Source: Schistocerca nitens (lineage: Eukaryota; Arthropoda; Insecta; Orthoptera; Acrididae). From it: DNA of 64,000 nucleotides. The stretch is from assembly GCF_023898315.1 (NCBI RefSeq), contig NC_064622.1, positions 352,513,234-352,577,233 of the forward strand, written 5' to 3'. The number at the start of each line of letters is the position of its first letter. Position 1 is the first letter of the stretch. Of this stretch, positions 46,565-58,939 are shown piece after piece. Below the pieces are notes generated by a model that did no database searches, was not told the origin of the DNA, and saw nothing but the letters and a program-made list of their open reading frames with translations. Made by a program: the position numbers and the translations under genes.

Positions 46565-47438
46565 GTCTGACCTGTTACAGTTCCTCTGTCAAAGACGTGC
46601 AGGGGTGTACGTGCACTAATCATAATCGCACCCCACACCATCAAACCACGACCTCCATACAGGTCCCTTTCAAGGACATTAAGGGGTTGGTATCTGGTTT
46701 CTGGTTCACGCCAGATGACGACCCGGCGAGTATCAATGTTCAAACTATACCTGGCCTCTTCCGTGAACATAACCTGAGACCAGTGTCCCAATGACCATGT
46801 ACTTAACACCTGACTTTACGGACTCTCCTGTGACCAGGTGTCAGTGGAATGCACCTTGCAGGTCACCGGGCGAGAAAACCATATTTGTTCAGTCGTCTGT
46901 AGACTGTGTGTCTGGAGACAACTGTTCCAGTGGCTGCGGCAAGGTCCCGAGCAAGGCTACCTGCAGTACTCCGTGGCCGTCTGCGGGCACCGATGGTGAG
47001 ATATCGGTCTTCATATGGTGTTGTACACTGTGGATGTCCCGTACTGTAGCGCCTGGACACGTTTCCTGTCTGCTGGAATCGTTGCCATAATCGTGAGATC
47101 ATACTTTGTGGCACCCGGAGGACCCGTACTACGACCTGCCTCCAGTCACCCTAGTATTCTACCCCTCATAACTTCATCAATATGTGTTATTTGAGCCATT
47201 TTCTACACACAGTCAGCACAGAACGTCTGAAAACGTCTGCACACTTGGTCGCTGCACCGTACTCTGACATGCACCAACACACCTTATCGTATGTGGACTG
47301 CTGCCAGCGCCACCGTGCGACGACCGCAGTTCAAATGCACCGCATGGTCGCACCCCGAGGTGATCTAACCTGCAAGCCACCCACCAGAGCGTTGTTTCAC
47401 CATGTATCAGCATTATCCTTAATTTATGAGCATGAGTG

Positions 47439-48575
47439 TACTTGAAAAATGTTATGAACATCAAATAAACATACATCAGGTTTACATCGCTTTTAAACAA
47501 GCCTATGATAGCATCTCAAGAGTGACAATACGGAATGTGATGGAAAAGGCAGGAATATCTAAGAAGCTCCTTAAACTTACTATAATGACCTTCAGTGAAA
47601 CCAACTATAAAGTAAAAATGCTGGGTGAAATCTCCAGAGAAGTCGAAGGGAAGAAGGGACTGAGAAAAGGAGACAATATCTCCTCATTGCTATTCAACCG
47701 CTGCCAACAAAAAGTCATAAGTCAGATAGTGATAAATAGGGGTGGAACCATTTTTAATCGGTCACTACAGTACCTGGCCTACGCAGACGATGTGACATTA
47801 CTCGCACAAAACACTGCTGTGCTGGCTGATACCTACCAACAACTGGAGAGAGGTGCAAGGGAATTTGGCCTGGTAGTCTATGTCGAAAAGACCAAATATA
47901 TGGCAATGACAAACCAGCGAAATCTACCAAATATTAGGATAGCCGGCAAGGAGTTTGAAAGGGTGAGAGATTTCAAGTACCTCGGATCGACTATCACAGA
48001 GACAAGCGACATCAGCAGCAAGGTGAAAGCTAGAATAGCAGCAGGCAACAGATGCTACTTTGGCACATTACCTATGCTTAGGAGCTCACTTCTATCACGG
48101 AAATCTAAAATCCTCATTTACAAAACAATTGTTAAGACCAGTTGTTATGTGTGGTGCCAAGACATGACTGCAAATGAGGAGAAGATCCTTAGCATTTGGG
48201 ACAGAAAGGTTCTGGTAAAATATACGGCCAAGACGGTTGGCGCATCCGTACAAATGCAGAATTATAACAACTTTTTGAAGAACCTGACATTGTCACTACT
48301 ATTAAAATAAGAAGACTGCGATGGTCAGGACACATGGTCATAATGGAGGAAGAAAGAACATGTAAGAAGATTTTTGATGGCAAGGCTGGGGCAAACGACG
48401 GAAGGGACGTCCCAGAAAGAGATGGATGGACGAAACTGAAGAAGACATTAAAAAAACTGGGTGTCAGAGGATCGAGACGGAAAGCCATGGACCGGATAGA
48501 ATGGCAGGATATTGTGATGCAGGCCAAGGTCCTTCAAGGGCTGTAGAGAGGAGGAGTAGTAAGAGTAGTAATAGG
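47439..48575 (+). mobile_element. LINE, 3' part after the Tc1-like insertion
   Basis: Continues the LINE of 41890-43073. The frame is open from LEKCYEHQINIHQVYIAFKQ through AYDSI, GLRKGDNISSLLFN (RT), QYLAYADDVTLLAQN (catalytic YADD), FKYLGSTITE and the C-terminal domain to 48310; a frameshift then leads to RRLRWSGHMVIMEEER and the basic tail GSRRKAMDRIEWQDIV, stop at about 48,546, and an AGT-rich tail. LRKGDN for the usual LRQGD is a visible substitution. Confidence 0.87.
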
Positions 48576-48579
48576 TACC

Positions 48580-50650
48580 ATGCTTTTATGTCAAAGTGGA
48601 ACGACAGAAATTTGTAACCCAATGAGTGCAGATATTTATAGCATTGTACGTAGATCTACCACACCTATGTTTTGATCTACTAAACTGTGCGATACTGTAA
48701 TAGCTACGAAGGGGAGGGATGAAAAATTATATATGTAGTTGCTCATTTGCCAGTATGTAAAATTATAGTCCTGAGAGCCATGCATCGTCTGAAAATAGCA
48801 TATGTACAGGAGCAGTAGTGTTATCTAAAAAAGGAATAATCTACAGCGTGAAGCTGTAAGTCTTTATGCTCTAAACTTAATAGCTTACGGGAAAGTGCCG
48901 TTTTAAGAGAAAAATCAGAGGCGCTAAATAATGACGCTAGGAAGCCAGAATTTGGTCAGAAGGTGCAGTTAGAAGTTATAAATAATAGTGATGCTGTTTT
49001 CCAAAACCATAAAACAAAAATTAACGCCAGAATCCACGTTTTTCGGGAAAATCAGAGGCGTTAAATAATGAACTTAGAAACTTGAAAATTTGTTTTATGC
49101 TTCAGTACACCCCAAAAATAATAACAGAGAGTCCACGTTAATCTACCTCTTATAGTTTTTGAGTAATTAAATAAAAACTAATTTTGTAACTAAAATGTAC
49201 CTAAGTGTTGTAGATTAAGTACCTGAAATTTTAATGATAGAGGATTTTGGTTAAACCAGATGATCAAATATATCAAATAAATGAGATACACCAAGTGTAA
49301 GACTTGTAACATAAATAGCAACTGATACAAGTCTTAGCAAAGATATGGTTCAGAGTTAACAATCTACCGTTAGTTCCACTAAATAAATTCTATTAAGCAA
49401 GGTTTTCATTCCAGTGAGCTGAAACTTTCTACGTGCTTTCAAACTGCTTATCTGCATACCAGCAAAAATTAAGAAGTTTCTGAAGTAATTGGTATCTATA
49501 TAATTAAAGATTATGTGCCCGAGATAGCAGTCGTTTGTAGACTGCCGCCGTATGCAAATAGACAGAGACAACAGATGTTTTCTCGGCAGTCCGCACCGGC
49601 ACCTTATAAATACAGCCCCTGAAGCAGTAGGTTCACTTCACTCTCAGACAGTGTGAGGTCCACGGCAGTTCTGGTCGCGCTCTGCCTCGGATGACGTCAG
49701 AGCCGAGCTGTGACAAGCGCGTGTTTGGCAGTGAAAACGGATAGTGAACTAGCGAGGACTGTACACCGACCTGGATCGTTTAGAATTCGGTAAAATAACT
49801 GTTAGTGTGCCGTCCGTGTGAAATTCAATTCCGCGTGGCATGTGGTGAATTTACTTCCAATTTTATAGCAGGCATTAATTTTTGAACATTTATTGCGAAC
49901 TTTCAATTGAGTGATGTTAGTCAGGGAGAAAAACAATCTGGTAGGAAGTTACCGTAGAGGTCGCCTCTGAACTGCTAAAGGTGCTGTCAAATTAGAAAGA
50001 CTTGTTTTCAATTGAACATAACGCAATTTTAAGTGTTGTTAGTGAGAAACTTTAATTAAATTAAATCTTGATTGGAACTTTAAACTATTACTGAAGTCAT
50101 AGTCCTGATCCCGCAAAGAAATGGGAAATAGACACTTTTCTTTGAGTGGGCTGGACCGGAATGTGGCCGTGCAGACTGGAAACTAAAGTCAGTATATTTC
50201 CCTTCGCTTTCTGGCTGACCACCAAATTAGTTTCCAGGCTCACGTGATTAAAGACGGCATCAAAACTTTAAAACCAGTGAAGCAATAGCATGCAAACTAA
50301 TATGATTCAGATACTTGTTTGCTATAGTCATATAACTCTTACGTGTGAACACTAAACTGCTTGTGACGATGGACTTTGTCTATTTTCCAATAATTCAGTA
50401 TGTCCACAGAACACTGTGCACCAATAGTGCAACCTCTGTGCACCTACACCACTGAAAAAACATTATGTCTACTCGAGCAATAGAGGGAGAGCCATGACAC
50501 CAATATTCAGATGTATCTGCGCACATAGCAATAATTTTTTCTTAAACAATTACATACGCCATGAACATAAAACATAATAGTATTCCTCGTAATGTATACA
50601 TTATAGGTATCCATGAGTTCATGTGCTTAAATCACAATACACTGGAACGC
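48580..50650. other. No gene seen; promoter-like block near 49.6 kb
   Basis: AT-rich unassigned sequence, except a GC-richer block at about 49,510-49,790 that has core-promoter features. Confidence 0.4.
49605..49637 (+). promoter_or_regulatory. Possible core promoter (TATAAATA plus TCACTT initiator)
   Basis: TATAAATA at 49605-49612 is followed about 27 bases later by TCACTTCACT, a fair arthropod initiator. No coding exon or retroelement body is seen downstream; it could be the promoter of an LTR or of an unseen gene. Confidence 0.3.
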
Positions 50651-50679
50651 AAAACTTAAGGAGGAAAGTATCGTTCGCA

Positions 50680-51180
50680 CTATGTGTCACTTCCAACTAA
50701 CATAACATGATGAGAGGTAGACATAAATGAAAGGAACTTCTGCAGCATGGTACAGAAAGTAACTAAAAAAATACGCATTCTGACGAACAAAAACGAAGCC
50801 TTTTTCAAAGACAATAATTATACTGAAGTCATTGTGATTTATGATGGTTCCCTGGACATCAGAAAAGGTGGGACATGGTGCGCAATAGGGTGGATGATCA
50901 TCGTAACGTGCTCCCTTACTGGCCACAACGTTGATAACGAATTCTTGCAGTTGGGCGTTCCATTCATCCACCAGTGCGGTTGACAACTGATGGATAGTCC
51001 TCTTTGCATATAGACGTGCAGCGACAGTTCTCCCCAACACATCCTATACGTGCTCGATGAGATTTAGGCCGGGCAAACGCGCAGGTCTCTCGATTCGTGG
51101 GATATCGCTTCATTCCAAGAGTTCGTCTATCTGTGCAGTTCGACGCTGTCGCACATTGTTATCTATAAAAATTAAGTGTA
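50680..51180 (-). mobile_element. Decayed Tc1-like transposase C-terminal fragment
   Basis: Minus-strand broken frames: DNNVRQRRTAQIDELLE, ERPARLPGLNLIEHV, then VLGRTVAARLYAKRTIHQLS...VDEWNAQ. It aligns with the transposase at 43.4-43.6 kb (PACSPDLNPIEHVWDALDRHIATRL) and so represents a related family. Confidence 0.65.
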
Positions 51181-51334
51181 CACATTCACATTAACAATAT
51201 CAAAGTATTTGAGCAACAACCATTTCAATAACTGCAGCATTTGTTATATACGTGACGGACCTGATGGTGACGTTCGGTCAAGTGGATTCACACTTGTTAT
51301 AGATAGTAATTTTTGCAAATATCATTTTTGTTGT

Positions 51335-51800
51335 CAAAGAACGAGTTTCAGTATTCACCATATTGTTTTCAAAAGTTAGTTTCTTTTTATACATTTAACA
51401 AGTTTACATTGTACCACCGCCTCCTCAGGAAAGTTTATTTTCTGTTTATGTGTCCACTGAATTGCACTGAGCGGAACACAATGACCAAATCTAAAGCATG
51501 ATCTGCTTAGAAGGGTTGCACGTCCTTGCGTTGCCCTACGCAAGGCCTTCTCTCCTTTAGCTTGTTTGCTGTTGCGATGCAGTTTTTTGTCACTTCGAGT
51601 TTATGCTGCCACATGTAAGCCATGAATGTTTGTTACGGTCAGTTACATCACAGCCAAGACAGTAAGATCTCCATAGTTCAGCATCATGTCTCAAAATCGT
51701 TATCAAGTTCAGTGTAGGTGAAGATCAGTTCAGATTACATTTCTTATGCAGAATTATTCTCATAGTTCTGTGTTACAATTGTGTGTGTATGATCATACTT
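51335..51800 (+). repeat. Dispersed repeat, copy A
   Basis: Shares with 57600-57945, in the same orientation, the blocks TTCACC.TATTGTTTT, CAAGGCCTTCTC.CCTTTAGC, GCTGCCACA...AAGCCATGAA, TTACATCACAG.CAAGACA and GGTTCAGTGTA-like AGTTCAGTGTAGGTGAA. About 130 bases near 51,375-51,500 are absent from the other copy. Confidence 0.7.
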
Positions 51801-51809
51801 TTGAATATA

Positions 51810-53520
51810 TGAATTTACAGGGCACTTTCATATAAACATTTTGGTTATTTATTCTTTTAAAATTCGTTTTGCAATTTTATGTACCATTTTTATTCTGTTA
51901 TTTTTATGTGTTGGAACTACATGCGTTGTAGCACTATCCGCTGCTCAATATAGAATTTCACAGGACAGTTTCTTTAGGTTACGGTTTTGGTTTCCAAATT
52001 AATTTAGTGGAACGGTTTTGGTTTCTTAATTAATTTAACGGGAGCTAGTTGCAACATAGTGACACAGTTATACAATTTCATTTAGTTTTGGTGACTCATT
52101 TAATCAGATAGCTTTTATGTAGTGAAACCTCTTACGTTGTTCAGCTTTACAACACAGACACTCGAAGTTAAAAGGTAGGAAACAAGTCCTGTTTATATTT
52201 AGATCGCAACAAATACACATTTTTATTCATAAAAGATACACTTTGCGAATCCTTTGTTTAGGATGCGAGATTTTACGAATTTTTGGTGATGTCGTAGTCA
52301 GATGAAGATTGTGTCTCATAGTGAAGCTTGAAAAGCACTTTGTGCAAAAATTGCGCATGTGCTGCTTTTCTGGCTTTTTATATTTTTCTTAGTGTATTAT
52401 AACTTGTATTCTGATGATTTTTGTTAGTTTGGAGAATTTTTTGGGGTATTTTCATGACGTGTTCGTTCGGTGAAAAGCAACTGTGCAGTCTAAGGTGATT
52501 GTAGTGCAAATTTTATGTTTGACATACATAGGATTTTCATTAGTTACTCATTATTTGGGACAGTTTCTGTTGTGAACAGTTCGTGACCGAAAATTCTTTG
52601 GTAGTATTTCATTCTTGTTACAATCAGCATTATGACTACCAAAACTGTAACTTTGTTGTCTTCTGTCGGCATGTCTGTTTAATCTGACTACACCATTATC
52701 ATAGTATTGTTGCTAAAGATAAAGAAGGAAAATAAAAGAAAATACTCGAAATTGAACTAGTTGAGTATAGCAGGTCATAGAAAGACTATATGGGTGGGAT
52801 GATACAGTCACAGGGAGAGATGATTACCAATTACAGGATTTGCCAGCTAAAACTAGGAAAGGGGTTCATGACGATTTTAAGCTTACTAGGAATCGTGCCG
52901 AGTGCAGACCCTATAATAATGAAAGAGAACTGCATCAACAGAAACAAACATATTTAGAAACAGATAAAAGGTAAATGAGAGCATTTCGAATGTTGAAACA
53001 AATCAATGTCAGAACAAAGAGAAATTTGTAAAGAAAACAAAGTGTCAAGGGCTGTTTTCACTCCAGTCAATGAAAATAATGTGCAGCACAATGTTAAGTT
53101 ACTATTCGCGAAACAGGTGAACAGGTGGAAGCAATGAAATTGCAATTCTAAATAGAAAAAGGATAATTTAGATATTATTTCCCATAAAGCTGACCAACTC
53201 ACTACGCAAATCACAAATTTGTCAACTAGCACAGACAGGAATTCAGATGACACTTTACCAGTTCATTTTCCAGAAAAATGAAAAAGTAGAGTTTAAAACA
53301 ATTTGTAGATGGTAAGAAGCAAGCTAACCAACAACAGGAATGGGAAGTAAATAGAATACTCTATCAGCTCACAGATATAGAAAGAAAAAGTGACAGAGGT
53401 ACTGACAATAATGATTTTGGTTATTTTCATGCAGATGTAGATTCAGATATTTTATTAGTCATTCAGCATTTGCACATGCAATAGACTTTGTCAGATGATT
53501 TATTTATTAATATAACAAAA
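51810..53520. other. No gene seen
   Basis: AT-rich; a purine-rich segment at 52,730-53,300 recalls retroelement gag-type sequence but contains many stops and no motif. Confidence 0.35.
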
Positions 53521-53529
53521 TACATATTG

Positions 53530-54660
53530 ACATTATTTACATTGTTGTAATTACCATTTCTAAAAATTCTTCTAAAGAACAAAATATGTTTGCTAGCAAG
53601 ACACTGTGCAGTTTTACGTGAACTGATTTGCTTGATGTCGGAGTGACATGTTTATATAATTTGTTATATATTTGGACTGCCATGTAAATATGACTTTTTT
53701 TCTTGCTATCATGTTTTGTGGTAAGAGGAGAGTAGTACTCATTCTTGTAATATAGTATTGTATTTGATTTGCACTTAACAGTTACACATAAAATTTGTAG
53801 TTCAGTGAGTACATAATTAACACTTTCTAGAATATATAAGTTAATTACAGTTAAAATCTTATACATAGTGATAAAAGATCTTGCAATGAGTTCTACTATT
53901 TGCTCTTGCCATTACTCTAATTGATTCCTTCTGAATTACAAGAATTTCATTAAGTTTCTTGCTATATAGCCAGAGTATTAATTCGTATTTTAAAACAGAC
54001 TGCAGAAAGGCAAAATATGCTTTCTTTACATATTCAAAGGTGACACATCACATCACTCTCATCAGCAAGTATATTACTCCTCATAACGTAGCTGTTACTT
54101 GTTCTACAGGGGTACTCCATGTTAGTTTGTTGTCAAGTGAAAGACCTAATTTTTCTACATTTTGATTTTTCTATTTTTGCAGTCTTTGATAAACTGAACC
54201 ACATATTCTAAGTCTTATTTATATGCAATACTAAACCATTTGCACTGAACCAGGATGCTGCACTTTCTTTCACAAAGTTCATTTTTTGAGAAGGTCTTCA
54301 AATATATAGTTTACTGACAAAAAAATAGTATCACCACATACATATATGCCTTTACATTTGAATTTTCCTGTAAGTCATTTAATTGTGCCAGGAACAGAAC
54401 AGGTCCTAATTTTGATTCCTGTGGCATTCCATGTTGAGCTTCAAGTGTATTTGATAACAGACCTCCTGAATTCACCACCTGCTTTCTTTTACTGAGATAT
54501 GATTTCATTAATTTTAGACTTTTGCCAAAAATTCTATCGAATTCTAGTTTGTAAGGCAAAACATGGTGGTAAACACAATCACAGGCCACAGTTGGATCAC
54601 AGAAGGTTAACTGTGTATGAACATGGTCCTCAAAAGCTGATAAATGCAAATGAATACAAA
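53530..54660 (-). mobile_element. Decayed LINE RT fragment, minus strand
   Basis: 54649-54311 reads DCVYHHVLPYKLEFDRIFGK, SLKLMKSYLSKRKQVVNSGG, then MPQESKLGPVLFLAQLNDL (RT motif PQGS.LGP.LF) and KAYMYVV for the YADD region. 53866-53537 reads YKILTVINLYILESVNYV, KSHIYMAVQIYNKLYKH and LEEFLEM, the usual C-terminal end of jockey/CR1-like RTs. Stops lie between. Confidence 0.75.
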
Positions 54661-55019
54661 AACTTATGGTGTGTAGGCTGACATTCTTAGATACAAAATT
54701 TATCTCACAAGCAAATTAATGTATGGTTGAGACGATACAATGAAGTGCATTAAAGTACACCAAAGAATGAGAATTCCAGTTGCAAACGTTCCCTTACAGT
54801 TTGAAAGTATAAAATGTTATGAAATCAAGACGAAAAAAAAACAAAAAAAATTTCACCCAGTAGGTTACTACTCTTTAGTGAACATATGCAGTGGTGTACA
54901 TAGGGTCCCAAGCTGTTGCAGTGCTGTTTCTATCTTTAGTTTTCTGCACTGCTTCCTACTGTCTTACTATACTCTGTATCTGTCAAAAATAGCTCTTCAA
55001 TTATTGAATTAGCCAAAGA

Positions 55020-57590
55020 AAAAATTGGACTACTTATAATCGTGTCTGACTATATTACAAAAAAGTGACATAGGCCTGCTGCCTTATGGTATCAAAATAA
55101 GTTGGTTTGGAAATCACCAAGAATAAGATGATTATTTGTGGAAATCTGCAACTTACCAAGGTTGGTATGGTAGTGTGTCAATGTATTAATTGAATTAGTT
55201 AAGGGTTGTAAATTTGAACAGAATTTTCTTGCTGTGTAGAAATAATGATTAAAGCAAAGAAAGAATTTGCAGATGTGTGTGTTTGAGACTGAGAACTGAT
55301 TACTGGATAAAGTCATGATTTTTATGAGCAATGCTAAGGAAAAGTTTTAGGTAATTAGTGAAATGAAGGAGGAGTAGGAGAGAATAATAGTTAACAATGA
55401 AATACATGAGGTAAGGTGAGAAATGATGATGAAAGAATTGTGAGATAAAAAGAGGAAGAGAGAAAAGGAAGGTAAGATGGGGAAAGTAGAGAATATGACG
55501 CGTAAACGTTTTTAGTGACCATGTCATTATGTAATAAAGAGGAATGGGTGGAATTAAGTGAAGTAAAATGTGGAAGTAAAGTGTTATTATGTTTCAGGAA
55601 ATGAGCAAACAATGTGGAAAGTTATAATTACTGTAATGGCATGCATTATAAAAAATTGAAAACACATTTTCAAAATGAAACACAGGAAAGATACACAGCA
55701 ATAATAAATTTTAACATCTTTGATTTTTGTATATGTGTACATAGCTACATTCTTGCATCCGACTGTCTACTTTCTTTTTTTTTAGTTATGTAATAGGCAT
55801 TGCTATCATTTTTACTATTGTATTTTCAACCACATGAATTGTGTTGCAATGTAGAATATATGGTATTTCTTTGATAACACTTTTCTATATACTAAAATGT
55901 CTTTTGTATATTTAAGGAATTTACAACTCCAAAGAAAGTTAAACATGTATTTTAAAGAATGCTATGCAGGAATTGCACTTACATGATAGAAGTAAGTAAT
56001 AAAACGGATGTCAGATGTGCATCAGGGAAGAATAACAAAGAAGGTATAGATGTTATTTACCTTTTTTCTTGCAACATATGCAATACATTAGAATTTTCCC
56101 TTTAAAATTTAACTTTTTTGCCATTGCGCAGTTTCACTTATACGGTTGTAGAATGACCTTATGTAGAGATATTTGCTTCTTTTCAGCCCATCTTTTCATC
56201 CCTTTAGAAATGATAATACTCAATGAAAATAAAATTTAGGAATATAATGGATTTAGGTAAACAGTAGTACATGCCAAAATGAAGTTCTAAATCTGGAGAA
56301 AAATCAGATGGGAGCAAAAAGTTTCATTTTGCTCAATGTCCTGGAGAAATCTAATATTTGATGGTTGGTGTTTATTTAGGTCTCTTCCTGTGTTGTGATG
56401 TTAATGGTTATGAAGTGATAAGAGGAAATATGTAGAGGTACATGGTATATACGTCGCTTGTCTAGCTGTTTGTGAATTTGGTCATTTTGAAAAAGCAAAA
56501 TGAATGGTACAGAGGTAAATGAATAACGTGGTATTGTTGGATATTGAGAGAGGACATATGCTACGAAGTTAAGACGTTATCTGAAGAAAAGTATAGTTAT
56601 TATCTGATAGTGGTGAAGTGCCGATGAAGCTGAAGGCATATGAAGCTAAGCTAATAAGAGCAATGAAGAGAAAAGTGATAAAAAGTAAAAAAGGTAACAA
56701 AGATTTTTATAAATTCAGTGCACAAAAAAGAAATGCTGGTTACTTTACTTGTGTCTGTTCCTTACTTCTAGTTTTAGCTAAGTTATATTTCAATCATTTA
56801 TTCTGATTTAATCCAGACAAAAAGCTGAAAGTGAGGAAACAAAAAAGATCATTTATAACATTATTTAATAAATTATGTTCACTTTGGAGTACCAACTTTA
56901 TTATATTTTCTTTGTTATTATAGGACAATATTTCAAGATTTCTTCTTGTGAGTTTCTGGTCACTAATGACCTTCTGGCAGGGTGTTTCTTGCAGCTAGTT
57001 CTTTGAATGCATTGAGTAACCCTTTCCAATATCCAAACATGGTTGGTCCCTGTCCTGATATGTCTTGGTAGTTATTCCGTTTTTTATGTGTGTGTGTGTA
57101 GTAAGTTAGTAATGGTTTGTGTTCTGTGTACAACTGAGTAAAATAGTAAAAAGTATCTTAAATGCATGCATAGTAATATTTCCTATTAACTCTTTTTACC
57201 ACTAATTATTACCATGTAATATCTTGACAATTACTGATGTGTATATTTTCTGTGTTACTTGTTTTGTAACATTTGAAACATTTTACCTCTACAGGTGATA
57301 GAAATACCATGTTCACACATTTCTACTATCATAATTACGCTACATGCATGTGCAGCTCTACATTAGTACTTTATAGATGATTTCTGTGTTCAACTTTTGT
57401 ATTTGCTTTTATGAAAAAGTTAGTTATGTCTGCTTAGATACATATGTTATCATACATGCTATTTTTCATGTTCCAATCATTCTCTTCTGCCTTGTTTGGC
57501 TTATTCAGTCTTACTTCGTAAAGTATTTTCTGTTATGTTTCATGTTAAGGAAATAACCATTTTCACCAATGCACACAGGCACCTACTCTA
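55020..57590. other. No gene seen
   Basis: Long AT-rich stretch without a convincing open frame, repeat border or RNA gene. Confidence 0.4.
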
Positions 57591-57599
57591 ACCAATTGT

Positions 57600-57945
57600 C
57601 AAGGAATGAGTTTTAATATTCACCGTATTGTTTTGTAAACCCTTACATTGCCCTATACAAGGCCTTCTCGCCTTTAGCTGGGTTGCTGCTGTGCTACATT
57701 CTTTTCTTCTCTTTTTTCTGTGTGGGGGGGGGCGTGGGGGGAGGTCCTCACTTTGAGTTTCTGCTGCCACAAAATAAGCCATGAAAATTTGTTATGGTGA
57801 CTTACATCACAGTCAAGACAATAAAATCATTAACAGTTCAGCTTTGTTTCAAAATTATTATTACTAGGTTCAGTGTAAGTGAATCTTAGTTCAGAATACA
57901 TTGCTTAGGCAGAAGTATTATTTTCACAGCGCAGTGTTACAGTCT
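57600..57945 (+). repeat. Dispersed repeat, copy B
   Basis: Second copy of the sequence at 51335-51800, with a G-rich insertion at 57,723-57,742. Its right end passes straight into the next repeat pair. Confidence 0.7.
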
Positions 57946-58143
57946 GTGCAGAATACCATACTTAGTAGATGTGCAGACGTCAGGGCACGCACGAGGCAAG
58001 TGGTAATGGTGGAGTTCGCAGATACACGTTTAAAGGGAAATGCGAAGTGCTGGGAGGGGAAGTGCTGTTTTAAGCTGGAGCCGACATTTAAATTTCTTTT
58101 AAATATTAAGCGGGGCCCCTGCACGCCCACACTTGCACGGTGA
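57946..58143 (+). repeat. About 195-bp direct repeat, left copy
   Basis: Runs from TGTGCAGAATACCATACTTA through GCAGACGTCAGGGCACGCA and TTAAGCTGGAGCC to AAGCGGGGCCCCTGCACGCC; recurs at 58738-58932. Confidence 0.85.
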
Positions 58144-58737
58144 CCATTCTAAAAGATCTGTCACCATCTCTTTGGTCAGTATCTAAAAAGATTTCCATAA
58201 AAAATGCAGCGATGTATTTTCGCCTGGCTTTTTAATCATTAGTAATTTTCAGAGAAGTATCATGAATGGCGAATTTTGAGTAAAATTTCTCGTGTTTCCA
58301 TGTTAATATCTGCTTATTTTGCCAAAACACGGCGGTGTTCACACAGTCTCATCTCATTAAGATGTACAGACGCAATTGCGAGAGAATTCTGAATCAGTGG
58401 TTTGTTAAGTTCATTAAGTGAGGAACTGTGGAAAATTAAGCTCATTATCTTATGAAAAACACATCCTCAGTACAAAATAAACGTGTAATATCTTCACTTG
58501 CGCTGTTCCAAAACCGGCAGCATTTCCGTTTCACTAGCTGTCCACTTTTTTTTTCCCTTTGGGGCACACAAAAGTACATTTCTAATTTTTGGGACCCCCT
58601 AAACGTGATTTTTTCCTACAGTGGATGAAAAAAGTAAATACATAACGAACATATTTACATTTTTTTGTTTTGGAATAACTATAAGATAAAGTTTTACAAT
58701 GATGAGCAATGCCATGTAAATTGGGCTATCCAATTAC

Positions 58738-58932
58738 AATTTGTGCAGAATACCATACTTGGTAGATATGCAGACGTCAGGGCACGCATGAAGAGAGTGG
58801 TAGGGGTGGAGTTCACAGCTAGATGTTTTAAGGGAAATACCAAGTGCTGGAGGGGATGTGCTGTTCTAAGCTGGAGCCTACATTTAAATTTCTTTAAATA
58901 TTAAGCGGGGCCCCTGCACCCCCACACTTGGT
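58738..58932 (+). repeat. About 195-bp direct repeat, right copy
   Basis: Same orientation and order as 57946-58143, roughly 85-90% identical by eye, about 790 bp downstream. The DNA between shows no coding content. Confidence 0.85.
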
Positions 58933-58939
58933 GATAAAT

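Larger units (their letters stand above)
43663..46566 (-). mobile_element. Penelope-like retroelement with GIY-YIG endonuclease
   Basis: Minus-strand pieces in order: N-terminal region 46400-46161 (LGSIRVRLECALSFL), linker DPDIVILPADKGNATGLLNK (about 45,750), LYGLPKVHK, RPIVSNIGAPAYRVAKHLSS, DVVSLFTRFHLSDSL, GVAMGSPLSPIVANLFVEDF and FFRYVDDTFVV (RT, about 45,060), then after a SINE SVYRKPTHTDLYL and the GIY-YIG domain IPCSCGMSYIGQ...VEDRCIEQKRHTR (about 44,230). RT plus C-terminal GIY-YIG defines Penelope-like elements. Short direct repeats at both ends (43669-43754, 46479-46564) are the pseudo-LTRs. Target duplication CTGACCTG.TA in the surrounding transposase. A frameshift near 45,495 and the SINE break the ORF. 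Confidence 0.88.
43074..47438 (-). mobile_element. Tc1-like transposon hosting a Penelope-like element
   Basis: Ends CACTCATGCTCATAAATTAA (continuing GGATAAT) are inverted and almost identical; TA lies outside on both sides (43072-43073, 47439-47440). The transposase is on the minus strand: 47114-46863 (QSMISRLWQRFQQTGNVSRR, HTH) and 46809-46580 (MFTEEARYSLN, GLMVWGAI), then after the inner insertion DDNPRPHRAVIVEEYLETED and PDLNPIEHVWDALDRHIA at 43,560-43,440. Second Asp to Glu spacing is 34. Frameshifts and stops; dead. Confidence 0.88.

Noticed and set aside
52730-53300. Possible retroviral-type gag or a gypsy body between the repeats at 51.3 and 57.6 kb
   Set aside because: Purine-rich frames only, many stops, no zinc knuckle, protease or RT; the intervening LINE fragment is on the other strand.
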